Origin: CAWKAO01 sp963847665
GTDB taxonomy: Bacteria; Actinomycetota; Humimicrobiia; Humimicrobiales; Humimicrobiaceae
Assembly: GCA_963847665.1 (NCBI GenBank)
Contig: CAWKAO010000002.1
Span: 806,001-870,000 of the forward strand
DNA length: 64,000 bases
Direction: 5' to 3'
Numbering within the stretch: position 1 is the first letter of the stretch; each line of letters starts with the position of its first letter. Of the stretch, positions 28,358 through 38,228 are shown piece after piece. Below the pieces are notes generated by a model, which saw only the letters and a list, made by a program, of their open reading frames with translations, did not search any database and was not told where the DNA came from. Position numbers and translations under genes: made by a program.

Positions 28358-29620
28358 TCATGAAGTCTCTGAAACCGGTACAGAAGTATCGACACTTTCA
28401 GTCGTTCCGGTTGCTTCATTAAGCTGCCCCTTTAATGCAGTTGTGTATACAACTCCTGACTTTTCTACGAGACCATAGACAAAATCCTGCCAGGCTGCCA
28501 TTTGTTTGTTATTTAGAAGATATGATTGTATGGATTCCTTGACCTCATCAAAACTCTTGATGTAGGAGTCCTGATGTTCAGTTACTTTGATTATATGAAA
28601 CCCATAGGAAGTCTCTATAATAGAGCTCACCTGCCCGACATCAAGAGCAAATGCAGCATCCTCGAACTCAGGGACAGTCTGACCTTTGCTTATAAATCCG
28701 ATGTCACCCCCATTTGCGGCACTTACGGTATCATCGGAGTACTGGTTTGCAAGTTCAGCAAAATCAGCGCCATCCTTAAGTTTTTTCTCGATATCCCCGA
28801 TCTTTGTCCTTGCTTCATTTTTAATGGCATCATTTAATTCCTGCCCTTCAGGGACATTAAAAGCTACCAGAATATGGCTAACTTTTTTCTGTTCAGGAAC
28901 AGTAAATTGTATTTCCTTGTTTTCATCATAAAAAGTCTGCATCTCATCATCTGTGACAGTCGTATCCTCAGTGACTTTTGCAAAGATCTTATCTCTTAGT
29001 AACTGGTCAGCTATTTGATCCCTTAAAAATGATTGGCTTATCTTTTTATCCTTAAGGTCTTTCTCAAAGTCAGCCTGAGACGGATAATTTGCAGCGATCT
29101 TTGCGATCTCGCCATCTATCTCGGAACCAGTTATAACGTAACCATTCTCTTTACCATATTTCTGCAGTAATTTCAAAACTATAATGGAATCCATGATGTT
29201 TTGCTGCAGTACAGTATATTGCGGGTCGTCCTCTGCCGGTATGGAATCGGGATTCTGGTTTTTTAAGAAATCTATGTATGTGTCAAGGTCTTTCTGGGTA
29301 ACTTTCATATTGTCAAATGTTGCATATTTTTTAGTAAGGTCTATGCCTATTCCAAGATAAGCGAATAATAATCCTGCAACAAGTGCAAGAACAGCAACGA
29401 CGGAACCTGCTATGATCCAGATCTTTCCTTTTTTTGTTATGCGTGACTTCTGCCTTTCCTTTATAATGGCCCGCATTCTCTCTTTTTCTTTGTCTCTTTC
29501 TTCACGTTTTCTGACTTTTTTACTGGTTTTCTGTACTTCTTCCGGTTTTTCTTCTACTTGTGTATCGTCATCCCAGCGATATATATTTTTAATTTCTTTT
29601 TTCTTATTGTCTTCTTCCAA
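28358..29620 (-). CDS. SurA/PrsA-type peptidyl-prolyl isomerase, membrane anchored
   Basis: Extracytoplasmic foldase of 420 aa. A highly charged N-terminal tail (about 65 residues, many KE/RE) precedes one membrane segment (about 68-90), giving a cytosolic tail with the rest outside. A SurA-N-like chaperone domain follows (about 100-225), then a parvulin-type PPIase (about 235-350) with KKVSHILVAF, FAELANQYSDD, NGGDIGFISKGQ, FALDVGQVSSII and GFHIIKVTE. A Thr/Ser-rich tail ends the protein. It lies between mfd and mazG, 29 bases from mfd. Its anchor and tail differ from the lipoprotein PrsA of Firmicutes. Confidence 0.88.
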   Translation of the reverse strand: MEEDNKKKEIKNIYRWDDDTQVEEKPEEVQKTSKKVRKREERDKEKERMRAIIKERQKSRITKKGKIWIIAGSVVAVLALVAGLLFAYLGIGIDLTKKYATFDNMKVTQKDLDTYIDFLKNQNPDSIPAEDDPQYTVLQQNIMDSIIVLKLLQKYGKENGYVITGSEIDGEIAKIAANYPSQADFEKDLKDKKISQSFLRDQIADQLLRDKIFAKVTEDTTVTDDEMQTFYDENKEIQFTVPEQKKVSHILVAFNVPEGQELNDAIKNEARTKIGDIEKKLKDGADFAELANQYSDDTVSAANGGDIGFISKGQTVPEFEDAAFALDVGQVSSIIETSYGFHIIKVTEHQDSYIKSFDEVKESIQSYLLNNKQMAAWQDFVYGLVEKSGVVYTTALKGQLNEATGTTESVDTSVPVSETS

Positions 29621-29648
29621 CTCTGTCCTTTCAAAATGATTTTAAAAA

Positions 29649-32600
29649 TTAAATAAAACCTATTATAACATTTAAGACATCCAATACTAAACCAATATTA
29701 GGTTGATTTGAAGTATTTTTTATCCTCAACTCTCCCGACTTAATAAAATAATTAAACTCAATATCCTTTTCCCGGAATATATCCAATTTTTTCTCATCCA
29801 GGATTATCTTTTTAAAAATAGCTCCTCTTTCTTTTGAATATATTATCTTTTCAATTCCTGCCGTTCTGGCAAGCATCTTGATGACCGCAATCGATACAAG
29901 GTTTTTCAGCACCTCGGGGGCAGCTCCAAACCTATCCTCGATCGAGCTTATTATATCGGTTGCACCCTGTCTGCTCTTCAGATCCGCCAGAAGCCTGTAT
30001 ATTTTTATTCTTTCATTTTCCTGCCTGATAAAATTTTTTGGGATATAAGCGTTTACAGGGATCTCGATCTGGATATTTATATCTTCTTCGACCTCTTCAC
30101 CCTTTAGTCGTCCGACTTCCTCTTTTATTATCTGGCAGTACATATCAAAGCCTACACTATTTATATGGCCGTGTTGCTTTGCTCCCAGCAGTTCACCTGA
30201 GCCTCTTATCTCGAGATCCTTCATTGCGATCTTATAACCGGAACCGAGTTCAGTGTACTCTGCAAGAGTCTTTAATCTCTGGAACGCTGTCCAGCTCAAA
30301 GATTTTTTATAGGGATAAAAGAAATATGCATATGCCTTTTCTGATGACCTGCCCACCCTGCCTCTTAACTGGTATAGTTGCGAAAGACCGAACTTATGGG
30401 AATCTTCGACTATTAAAGTATTGACATTGCTGATATCCATTCCTGATTCAATGATAGAAGTGGTCAAAAGAACGTCAAATTTTTTATCGACAAAATCCTG
30501 CATCACCTTTTCTATTTCCCTGCCTTCCATTCTTCCGTGGGTAACGGCGATCCTTATGTCAGGAAGAAGGACCTGTAATTTATATCTTCTCTCGGTTATG
30601 CTGTTTATCCTGTTATGGACAAAATATACCTGTCCTCCCCTAACGATTTCCCTTTTTATAGCGTTCCTGATGACAAGATCGTCATTTTCTCCAACAAAAG
30701 TCTCAATAGGAAACCTTCCGGAAGGATGTGTCTCTATAAGTACAATATCGCGGACCCCGGAGAGTGACATATAAAGTGTCCTCGGTATAGGAGTAGCGCT
30801 TAGCGTCAGGACATCGACTTCTTTTTTTAATAGTTTTATTTTTTCCTTGGCATTTACGCCAAATCTCTGTTCCTCGTCAACGATTATCAGGCCGAGGTCC
30901 CTTGGCCTGATATCTTTTGACAGGATCCTGTGTGTACCTATAAGAAGGTCTGTTCTACCCTCAGAAAAATCATCAATGACCTTTTTTTGCTCCTTAGAGG
31001 TCCTGAATCTACTTATGACTTCAACCTTGACAGGGAAACTGCCATATCTTTCATTGAAGGTCCTGAAATGCTGGTCGGCCAAAATAGTAGTCGGTACAAG
31101 CATCAACACCTGTTTATTATTTTCAATAGCCTTAAAAGCAGCTCTTATTGCGACTTCTGTTTTTCCGAAACCGACATCCCCGCACACAAGAAGATCCATA
31201 GGGTTGGGCATCTGCATGCGCTCCTTAACGAATTCTATTGCTTTCTTCTGATCACTTGTTTCGGTGAAAGGAAAAAGATTTTCCATCTCATTCTGCCATA
31301 TTTCATCTTTAGAAAATGCAAATCCTTCTGCAGTGTTTCTTTCTGCATAGAGCCTGGCAAGATCCACCGCAAGTTTCTGGACCGAGGTCCTTACCTTCTT
31401 TTTTAGATTGTCCCACTGCCTTGAATTAAGTGTGGAAATTGCAGGGGTCTTATCACCTACATATCTATGGATCCTGTCAGACTGCCATATCGGGACATAC
31501 AGTCTGTCATTATTTGCATACTCTATTAAAAAATATTCCTTTTTATTGCCATCTGTTTTTTCAGAGATTATTTCTATATATTTGCCGATACCATGTGTCT
31601 TATGTACTACAAAATCCCCTGTGTTAAATAAGCCTGTATCTGATATTCCTTCAAAAATATCTTTTTCCTTCTGCACATGATCGATCTGCTCATAGATATC
31701 AAGTTCTCCATAGACAGATACCGAGCCTGAAAGATACCCGCTAAAAAGATCAAAAGACAATATGTTTATTACTCCAGGTTTAAGAGATCCTGCAGGCGGT
31801 AGCTTCTTTTCAGAATAATTTTTAAATGAGACATTATGATTTAGTAGTACTTCAGAGATCTTTTTTATTCGCTGACTGCTGCCTGTTGATATTATTATGA
31901 TCTTTTTATTATTGATATCTTTTTTTATATTATTGATAAATAATTCCGGATTACCATAACTTTTTTTCTGTTTGGTTATTTCTTTTAACCTGGAAATGTT
32001 TTTGACAGGGTCGTCATAAAAGAAGGAAAAAAGATCCAGCTTAAGATCAAAAGCTTCAAATATATCATTTGCTTCATCGACTGTTTTTATCAATTCTTTT
32101 CTCAAAAATTCCTTATCTTCTGCCGAACCTGCAATAATATCTAAGTCACTTTTCAGTTTAAGCCTTGATTCAAGTGGGTCACATAGTATAAACCCTGCTT
32201 CTTTCAGATTGTCATGGAAAAAATCCAGGATAGTCATCATTGAGATCTCCCTTTTATCGCCTGCATCACGAAAGGGGCCCCGGCTTTCAGCCCCATCTGA
32301 AGTACTTGTCTCTTGAAGGTCTTTCTCACCTTCGCGGATCAATCTGTTTGGAAATATCACTGTTTCAGGAAGTTCCCTGTCAGGGGAACTCATATTTATA
32401 TCAAATGTCAAAATCCTGTCTATGGTATTTTGTGAGAGGTCTATTCTGATAGGGTTTGCCGCGGTTGTATCGAAAACGTCTATGATATCGCCTCTTGCAC
32501 TGAATTCTCCTTTATCATAGATCCTGTTGACCCTTTCATAACCCATTTCTGCAAGATTTTCAATAATGACTTCCCTGTCATATTTCTGTCCGGATACTAT

Positions 32601-33116
32601 TTTCAGGTTATTATTATCAGAGATAATATCTTCAGGTAGCATGTCGATTATTGCATTTATTGTTGAGATGATCATAAATGGCGCCTTTGGTGACATGTTC
32701 TTGTATTCCAGTATTTTCCTGAGTATTTCAAACCTTGCAGCAAGGATTTCGTTGTCAGCAGAAAGCTTACCCCTGAATATAGAATTTCCTATTCCAGGAT
32801 ATATAAGTATTGAGGTTTTTTTATTTAGCGGTTTCAGTTCTCTTGAAAGTTCTTCAGCACGATCAGTTGTCGCAGTTAAAATAAATAATGGCTGTTCGAA
32901 TTCTAAGAAAAAAGAGGAAATAATAAAGGGCCAGATATCTTCTTCAGCTACAATACTGCTGGTATTATTTTTAAACCTATCTTTTTTGATCGCAGGCAGG
33001 CCGGTTTTTTTGCAGCTATCTATAAAATCGGTCCAAGATTTTTCTTTTTTGAAATTTTCTATTAAATAATTCATGTCCGGCAAAAAAGTCTGGTGGAGAC
33101 GATCAGTTTTTACCAT
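29649..33116 (-). CDS. mfd: Transcription-repair coupling factor Mfd
   Basis: SF2 translocase that removes stalled RNA polymerase and recruits UvrA (1155 aa, normal size). An N-terminal UvrB-like region is followed by the RNA polymerase-interacting domain (GDFVVHKTHGIGKYIEI, about residue 505) and the helicase core: Walker A GDVGFGKTEVA, DEEQRFG, SATPIPRT, VHNRI, TSIIESGMDI and QLRGRVGRS. The C-terminal TRCF domain reads GSGYKIAMKDLEIRGSGELLG. It overlaps pth by 14 bases if the 33116 ATG is used; an ATG 14 codons later is possible. Confidence 0.96.
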   Translation of the reverse strand: MVKTDRLHQTFLPDMNYLIENFKKEKSWTDFIDSCKKTGLPAIKKDRFKNNTSSIVAEEDIWPFIISSFFLEFEQPLFILTATTDRAEELSRELKPLNKKTSILIYPGIGNSIFRGKLSADNEILAARFEILRKILEYKNMSPKAPFMIISTINAIIDMLPEDIISDNNNLKIVSGQKYDREVIIENLAEMGYERVNRIYDKGEFSARGDIIDVFDTTAANPIRIDLSQNTIDRILTFDINMSSPDRELPETVIFPNRLIREGEKDLQETSTSDGAESRGPFRDAGDKREISMMTILDFFHDNLKEAGFILCDPLESRLKLKSDLDIIAGSAEDKEFLRKELIKTVDEANDIFEAFDLKLDLFSFFYDDPVKNISRLKEITKQKKSYGNPELFINNIKKDINNKKIIIISTGSSQRIKKISEVLLNHNVSFKNYSEKKLPPAGSLKPGVINILSFDLFSGYLSGSVSVYGELDIYEQIDHVQKEKDIFEGISDTGLFNTGDFVVHKTHGIGKYIEIISEKTDGNKKEYFLIEYANNDRLYVPIWQSDRIHRYVGDKTPAISTLNSRQWDNLKKKVRTSVQKLAVDLARLYAERNTAEGFAFSKDEIWQNEMENLFPFTETSDQKKAIEFVKERMQMPNPMDLLVCGDVGFGKTEVAIRAAFKAIENNKQVLMLVPTTILADQHFRTFNERYGSFPVKVEVISRFRTSKEQKKVIDDFSEGRTDLLIGTHRILSKDIRPRDLGLIIVDEEQRFGVNAKEKIKLLKKEVDVLTLSATPIPRTLYMSLSGVRDIVLIETHPSGRFPIETFVGENDDLVIRNAIKREIVRGGQVYFVHNRINSITERRYKLQVLLPDIRIAVTHGRMEGREIEKVMQDFVDKKFDVLLTTSIIESGMDISNVNTLIVEDSHKFGLSQLYQLRGRVGRSSEKAYAYFFYPYKKSLSWTAFQRLKTLAEYTELGSGYKIAMKDLEIRGSGELLGAKQHGHINSVGFDMYCQIIKEEVGRLKGEEVEEDINIQIEIPVNAYIPKNFIRQENERIKIYRLLADLKSRQGATDIISSIEDRFGAAPEVLKNLVSIAVIKMLARTAGIEKIIYSKERGAIFKKIILDEKKLDIFREKDIEFNYFIKSGELRIKNTSNQPNIGLVLDVLNVIIGFI

Positions 33117-33672
33117 TATTGTACTTATTCATGGCAAAATCGATACCAAAATCCAAATAATCTTTCAGGGCGCTGCCAGCTTCTGAAATAAGTACATCAA
33201 GATGCTTTAGTTCAAGTTTCCTGAAGTTTGATAAAACAAAATCAGCAGGGTCCTTTTTACCTGGAGGTCTACCCAAGCCAAAACGAAGCCTGTTAAAATC
33301 ATTGCTTCCAAGGCTTTTTGCGATAGAGTCCAATCCATTGTGTCCGCCGGTCCCACCACCTCTTTTAAGTTTTATCTTGCCGAACTCAATATCAAGGTCA
33401 TCATGTATCACAATTATTTCAGCCAATTCAATACCGTATTCTCGGGATGTCTGCAAAACAGGATATCCGCTGTTATTCATATAAGTAAGTGGTTTAAGTA
33501 GCAGGAGCTCTTTTCCTGAATAACTAGTTTTAATCAGCTCGGAATTGAATTTAATAAATGAAGAATTTTTACCAGTCTCTTCAAGAAACTTATCAACAAC
33601 TAGAAACCCGATATTGTGACGAGTTTTGATATATTCTGTTCCAGGGTTTCCCAACCCGACTATCAAAGTCAT
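33103..33672 (-). CDS. pth: Peptidyl-tRNA hydrolase
   Basis: Recycles peptidyl-tRNA released from ribosomes. The 189-residue protein has the signature VGLGNPGTEYIKTRHNIGF with the catalytic His, LLKPLTYMNNSG, VIHDDLDIEFGKIKLKRGGGTGGHNGLDSI, and FNRLRFGLGRP. Its start codon shares a base with the stop of rplY (TAATG), so it is translationally coupled. It is part of the glmU-prs-rplY-pth-mfd row. Confidence 0.96.
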   Translation of the reverse strand: MTLIVGLGNPGTEYIKTRHNIGFLVVDKFLEETGKNSSFIKFNSELIKTSYSGKELLLLKPLTYMNNSGYPVLQTSREYGIELAEIIVIHDDLDIEFGKIKLKRGGGTGGHNGLDSIAKSLGSNDFNRLRFGLGRPPGKKDPADFVLSNFRKLELKHLDVLISEAGSALKDYLDFGIDFAMNKYNNGKN

Positions 33673-34391
33673 TATCGTTGGTGTTCTTCTTTTTCTTCAG
33701 GAGCTTTCTTATCTTCTGCTTCTCCCTTATCCTTTGTAATAAGCTCAGGTTCAGCAGCTTCTTCTCCTTCGATCTCTTCTTCTTCCTCTTCAGGTTCTTC
33801 GACAACAAGATGAGTAGGATGGATTATTGAAACTACTATTTCTTCCGGATTACTCAGGACCCTGACATTATCGGGAATACTGACGTCTGACACTTTTACA
33901 CTTTCACCCATATGTAGGTCTATGACATCATATTCGATCTTGTCAGGAATATCACCTGGAAGGCAGACTATGTGAAGTTCCCTTAAGCTATGCTGTAAAA
34001 CACCTAATTCTTCTTTTATACCGACTGAATCTTCCTCGTTCAAGATTAAGATCGGTATCGATGTCTCTACTTCTTTCTTCATCTCTATTCTGATGAAATC
34101 AACATGCACGAAATCCTTACTGATGGGATGTCTCTGGATATCCTTGATCAGAGTAATCTCTTTTTTATCCTTTCCATCATCTTTTAAATGGATATCAAGA
34201 ATAAGGCTTGCCACACTTCGACCTTTTAATATATCCTTAAAATTCTTTGCATCGATCTTAACATTTACCGGGTCATTACTAAGGCCATAAATGGTCCCCG
34301 GGACAAAACCCGACGCTCTTAATCTTCTTGAAGCATTCTTTTTTAACTCGTCATCATTTCTCTTTGCGACATTTAACACGACATTACTCAT
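33672..34391 (-). CDS. rplY: Ribosomal protein bL25, CTC form
   Basis: 5S rRNA-binding ribosomal protein of the long general stress (CTC) type, 239 aa. The L25 domain (RNDDELKKNASRRLRASGFVPG, IDAKNFKDIL, KDIQRHPISKDFVHVDF) covers about 1-95 and the beta-rich TL5 domain about 100-190. The last 45 residues form an acidic Glu-rich tail (EEPEEEEEEIEGEEAAEPE), longer than usual. TTAAAAGATGAG with GAGG upstream gives the start. It sits between prs and pth. Confidence 0.94.
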   Translation of the reverse strand: MSNVVLNVAKRNDDELKKNASRRLRASGFVPGTIYGLSNDPVNVKIDAKNFKDILKGRSVASLILDIHLKDDGKDKKEITLIKDIQRHPISKDFVHVDFIRIEMKKEVETSIPILILNEEDSVGIKEELGVLQHSLRELHIVCLPGDIPDKIEYDVIDLHMGESVKVSDVSIPDNVRVLSNPEEIVVSIIHPTHLVVEEPEEEEEEIEGEEAAEPELITKDKGEAEDKKAPEEKEEHQR

Positions 34392-34450
34392 CTTTTAATC
34401 TCCTCGAAATGTAAACTTTAATCCGATTTTAATTTTTGATCTGCAAATCA

Positions 34451-35416
34451 TCAAACAAGGTTTTCACCCTTAAACAAAGCGCTAACCGACTTGCAATCAT
34501 AAATCTTTTTTATTGTTTTTGCAAGCAGTGAGGCAATGGAAACCACTTTTATCTTTTCATTGTATTTCTTATATATTGGAAGAGTATCTGCGACTACAAC
34601 TTCTTCTGCCCTGGATCTTTCCAGCCGGTCAATGGCATCTGCAGAAAATATAGCATGCGTGGCTCCTACATATACTTTATTTGCCCCAAATTTCAAGAGA
34701 ATATCCACAGCCTCAATAATAGTACCCCCCGTATCTATCATGTCGTCAAATATTATTGCATCTCTTCCCTTTACTTCTCCAACAAGATGGTCTATCTGGG
34801 CTTCATTTGGTCCCGGTCTTATCTTGTCAAGGATCGCCAGGGGCATGTGGAGCTGATTTGCAAAAATACTGACTCTTTTTACACCGCCGACATCCGGACT
34901 TACTACAACACCATTCTTGATGTTTTTTGTCTTAAAATAGTTTGCGATAATAGGGATTGCTGTAACGTGGTCAACCGGGACATCAAAAAACCCCTGGATG
35001 GTAGCAGTATGCAGGTCGACGACTATCATCCTGTCCATTCCAGCAATAGTCAGAAGGTCGGCTACCAGTTTAGCAGTTATTGGTTCTCTTCCTTCAGCCT
35101 TTTTATCCTGCCTTGCATATGGATAATGGGGTATCACACAATTTATCATACCTGCTGATGCCCTTTTAGATGCATCTATCATTATCAGAAGCTCCATAAG
35201 GTTCTGGTTCACTGGATGCCCGCAGGGTTGTACAAGAAAAACATCAGCGCCACGCACACTCTCTTCAAACCTTACATATATCTCGCCGTTCTTAAAAGTG
35301 TTCCTTGTGACTTTTCCAAGTCCGATTCCCAGATGTTCCGCTATTTTTTCTGTTAAAGGCGGATTGGCTGAACCTGAAAATAAAAGCATTCTTCTATTAC
35401 TCGGATAATCCCTCAT
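34451..35416 (-). CDS. prs: Ribose-phosphate pyrophosphokinase
   Basis: Makes PRPP from ribose 5-phosphate and ATP for nucleotide, His and Trp synthesis. At 321 aa it is class I length. It shows GKVTRNTFKNGEIYVRF, the catalytic flexible-loop motif YPYARQDKKAEGREPI, VVDLHTATIQGFF, VVSPDVGGVKR, and the PRPP-binding loop AIIFDDMIDTGGT. The substrate site is intact. It is 19 bases after glmU, in the same operon. Confidence 0.96.
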   Translation of the reverse strand: MRDYPSNRRMLLFSGSANPPLTEKIAEHLGIGLGKVTRNTFKNGEIYVRFEESVRGADVFLVQPCGHPVNQNLMELLIMIDASKRASAGMINCVIPHYPYARQDKKAEGREPITAKLVADLLTIAGMDRMIVVDLHTATIQGFFDVPVDHVTAIPIIANYFKTKNIKNGVVVSPDVGGVKRVSIFANQLHMPLAILDKIRPGPNEAQIDHLVGEVKGRDAIIFDDMIDTGGTIIEAVDILLKFGANKVYVGATHAIFSADAIDRLERSRAEEVVVADTLPIYKKYNEKIKVVSIASLLAKTIKKIYDCKSVSALFKGENLV

Positions 35417-35435
35417 GAACTTTTTGCCTCACTTT

Positions 35436-36857
35436 CTATTTTTTAATTTTTCCCTTAAGTCCCTGTTTTTTCTCCCTGAACCTTTTAGAGCCTTCTTCAA
35501 TATTTTCCTGCCTGCTTCTTTCAATAGCAAGACTGTCCGGGGGCACATCCTGGCTTATGACTGAACCGGCAGCCGTAATTGCGCCTTTTCCTATCTTTAC
35601 CGGTGCAACAAGCATGGTATCAGAACCTATGAATACCCCACCCTCGATTATTGTCCTGTTTTTGAAAAAACCGTCATAATTGCATGTTATTGTACCTGCT
35701 CCAACATTAACACCTTCATCTATCCTTGCATCACCGATGTAACTGAGGTGTGGGACTTTACTGCCGCTTTTTATAACAGAGTTCTTTATCTCACAGCAGG
35801 CCCCGATCTTCACTTTATCGCCTGTTACGGTACCCGGCCTGATATAACTTGTGGGGCCGATATCATTTTGATCCCCAATAATCGCTTCCTGTAATACAGA
35901 TTTATTTATCTTTGTACCTGCCCCTATTTTACAGGAATCGATCTGGGAAAAGGGCCCGATTATACAGTCCTTACCTATACTGGTACCGCCCTTTATTATG
36001 CAGAAAGGTTCAATAACCGTATCTTTGCCTATTTTTACATCCGGGCTTATATAAGAGGTCCCCGGATCCCTGAAAGTCACGCCATCAAGCATAAACTTTT
36101 TATTGATATAAGAGACCATCTTTTTTTCAAGCCTTGACAGCTGGCTTCTGTCATTTATTCCTTCAGTTTCGCTGCTGTCTTCTGAAGATACAGATGTGAC
36201 CTTGTATCCTTCATTGGCAAGATTTTCAATTACGTCAGTAAGGTAGTACTCCTTTTGTGCGTTATCAGAGCCAAGCCGGTTAAGGTGTTTAAACAACAGA
36301 GTCGTATCAAAACAATAAACTGAAGTATTGACCTCTTTGATCTTTTTTTCATTTACAGCTGCATCTGTCTCTTCGACTATTCTAACGATCCTGCCATTTT
36401 CATCTTTTATTATCCTCCCGTAACCTGAAGGATCCTCGTAGACAGATGAAAGTATGGCTGCATGACTTTTATTTTTTATTTTGTGGCTGAAAAGCTTCTG
36501 CAAAGTTTTTGTGCTGATCAATGGAATATCACCTGGAATGATCAGACAATTACCAGAAAACTCTTTTAAAAAAATGCCCGCTGTTTTTGCAGCGTGACCC
36601 GTTCCGAGCTGTTCCTTTTGCAGGACAGTCTTTACGTCTTTAAAATTTTGTCCCAGGTACTCCAATAACAGTTCACTTTTGTGGCCGACCACGACAAATA
36701 TATTTTCAGGTTTTAATCCATGTACAGATTTTAAGATATAATAAATAATCGGTTTAAAGCATATCTCATGGAGTGCTTTCGGAGTTTCGGATTTCATTCT
36801 TTTGCCTTTTCCTGCAGCAAGAATAATGACACTTAAATTTTTCATAAGATTTTCCAT
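35436..36857 (-). CDS. glmU: Bifunctional GlmU (GlcN-1-P acetyltransferase / GlcNAc-1-P uridylyltransferase)
   Basis: Supplies UDP-GlcNAc for peptidoglycan and, here, potentially for the pel exopolysaccharide (473 aa). The N-terminal pyrophosphorylase has ILAAGKGKRMKSETPKALH, KEQLGTGHAAK and GDIPLI. The C-terminal left-handed beta-helix of hexapeptide repeats has GTSYISPDVKIGKD, RPGTVTGDKVKIG, and the acetyltransferase motif VPHLSYIGDARIDEGVNVGAGTITCNYDG. The tail is basic (KRFREKKQGLKGKIKK). First gene of the large leftward housekeeping operon; it may start at the internal Met (MKNLSVII), five codons in. Confidence 0.96.
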   Translation of the reverse strand: MENLMKNLSVIILAAGKGKRMKSETPKALHEICFKPIIYYILKSVHGLKPENIFVVVGHKSELLLEYLGQNFKDVKTVLQKEQLGTGHAAKTAGIFLKEFSGNCLIIPGDIPLISTKTLQKLFSHKIKNKSHAAILSSVYEDPSGYGRIIKDENGRIVRIVEETDAAVNEKKIKEVNTSVYCFDTTLLFKHLNRLGSDNAQKEYYLTDVIENLANEGYKVTSVSSEDSSETEGINDRSQLSRLEKKMVSYINKKFMLDGVTFRDPGTSYISPDVKIGKDTVIEPFCIIKGGTSIGKDCIIGPFSQIDSCKIGAGTKINKSVLQEAIIGDQNDIGPTSYIRPGTVTGDKVKIGACCEIKNSVIKSGSKVPHLSYIGDARIDEGVNVGAGTITCNYDGFFKNRTIIEGGVFIGSDTMLVAPVKIGKGAITAAGSVISQDVPPDSLAIERSRQENIEEGSKRFREKKQGLKGKIKK

Positions 36858-37003
36858 GACTTAAATATTTTAGCAAATTTATAAAAGTTGTTAAACAACA
36901 CAATAAAAATTGATCGTTAAAACGTATTTCTTTAACAAATAGGCATTATTAACTATACTTAGGATATATTTTGATTTAACTTTAACTGTTTATACATAAG
37001 ATC

Positions 37004-38194
37004 ATGAAAATAAAAAAGACATCTTGGACATTAAAAACATTGCTTTTTGCTGCCATTATCTTTTTTTCAATAATAATTTTTCAACTGTTTAGTCTGCCGG
37101 CATTTATTTCTGCTGAAACAATCTATGCTGAGACAAAGTTGGAAGACATTAAAAAAGAAAAAGAAGACACCCGTAAAAAAATTGAGCAGGCGGAGGCACA
37201 GCAGGAGGAATATGCAGCACAGGTAGAAGAGGTAGAGGGAAGATTGCTGGGCGCTTTTGATAAGCTCACTGAACTCAATGATGATATGGCAAGCGCAAAA
37301 AGTGACTTTGATAAAACGACGCTTTTGCTTGTATCAAACGAACAGGAAATAGATCTTATTGAAAGCCAGCTTCAGGAAAAAAGTGAGATGCTTAATAACA
37401 GGATAGCGGAGATCTATAAGAACAATAATAGGAGTTTTCTTGATGTGGTTTTTAAAGCGGATGATTTTATAGAATTTATCTCAAGATACAAACTCATGAA
37501 CCTGCTCCTTAAACAGGATATAGATATAATAAATGAAGTAAAGGATAAAAAATCCAAACTCCTGGAGATCAACAAGAATATCCTTGACCTGCAGGCGACC
37601 CAGGATGAAGAAAAAAAGGCCATTGAGGAACTTATTTCTATTTCTGAGGAAAACGCAAGAGAAATAGAGGATATCTATAGTGAAAAAATGGATCTCTTTT
37701 CAGAAGCAAAGGCAAATAAGGACGCCCTGATCGCTATGGAAAACCAGCTTGCTGCAAAAGAAATTGAGGTCACAAATATCTTAAAAAACTATAATTATGG
37801 GACAGCTCCAAGCGGAAAATTACTCTGGCCGACAAATGGCAGGATATCTTCAGGTTTTGGACCGAGGACAAGCAAAGGCACAGGAACAACAAGGATGCAC
37901 AATGGCATAGATATCTATGCCCCGCTGGGCACCCCAGTTATAGCAGCTGATTCGGGACAGGTCCTGAAAGCAGAATACAACGGCGGATATGGATTGGCAA
38001 TACTCGTCTACCATGGCGGGGGTATTGCCACATACTATGCGCATCTCTCAGGAATTAATGCCAGTGTGGGCCAGTATGTACAGAAAGGACAGGTAATCGG
38101 GTATGTGGGCAATACTGGCTTTACCACAGGGTATCATCTTCATTTTGAAGTGCGCATAGACGGTAATCCAAATAATCCGATGAGTTTTCTTTGA
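37004..38194 (+). CDS. M23-family murein hydrolase / activator with coiled coil
   Basis: Secreted EnvC/NlpD-like protein of 396 aa. The signal peptide is at about 1-38 (ending FISAETIYAE) and a long coiled coil at 45-260 (KEKEDTRKKIEQAEAQQEEY and similar heptads). The LytM/M23 domain is at about 275-396. The metal site looks complete, HNGIDIYAP (H and D) and HLHFEVR (second H), so it is likely an active endopeptidase, not only an activator. No strong ribosome site precedes the ATG; TATACA lies 7 bases upstream of it, so the mRNA may be leaderless. Divergent from glmU. Confidence 0.92.
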   Translation: MKIKKTSWTLKTLLFAAIIFFSIIIFQLFSLPAFISAETIYAETKLEDIKKEKEDTRKKIEQAEAQQEEYAAQVEEVEGRLLGAFDKLTELNDDMASAKSDFDKTTLLLVSNEQEIDLIESQLQEKSEMLNNRIAEIYKNNNRSFLDVVFKADDFIEFISRYKLMNLLLKQDIDIINEVKDKKSKLLEINKNILDLQATQDEEKKAIEELISISEENAREIEDIYSEKMDLFSEAKANKDALIAMENQLAAKEIEVTNILKNYNYGTAPSGKLLWPTNGRISSGFGPRTSKGTGTTRMHNGIDIYAPLGTPVIAADSGQVLKAEYNGGYGLAILVYHGGGIATYYAHLSGINASVGQYVQKGQVIGYVGNTGFTTGYHLHFEVRIDGNPNNPMSFL

Positions 38195-38228
38195 CCCCTA
38201 TCATTATTAAATTATCCAAAGTTAATTG

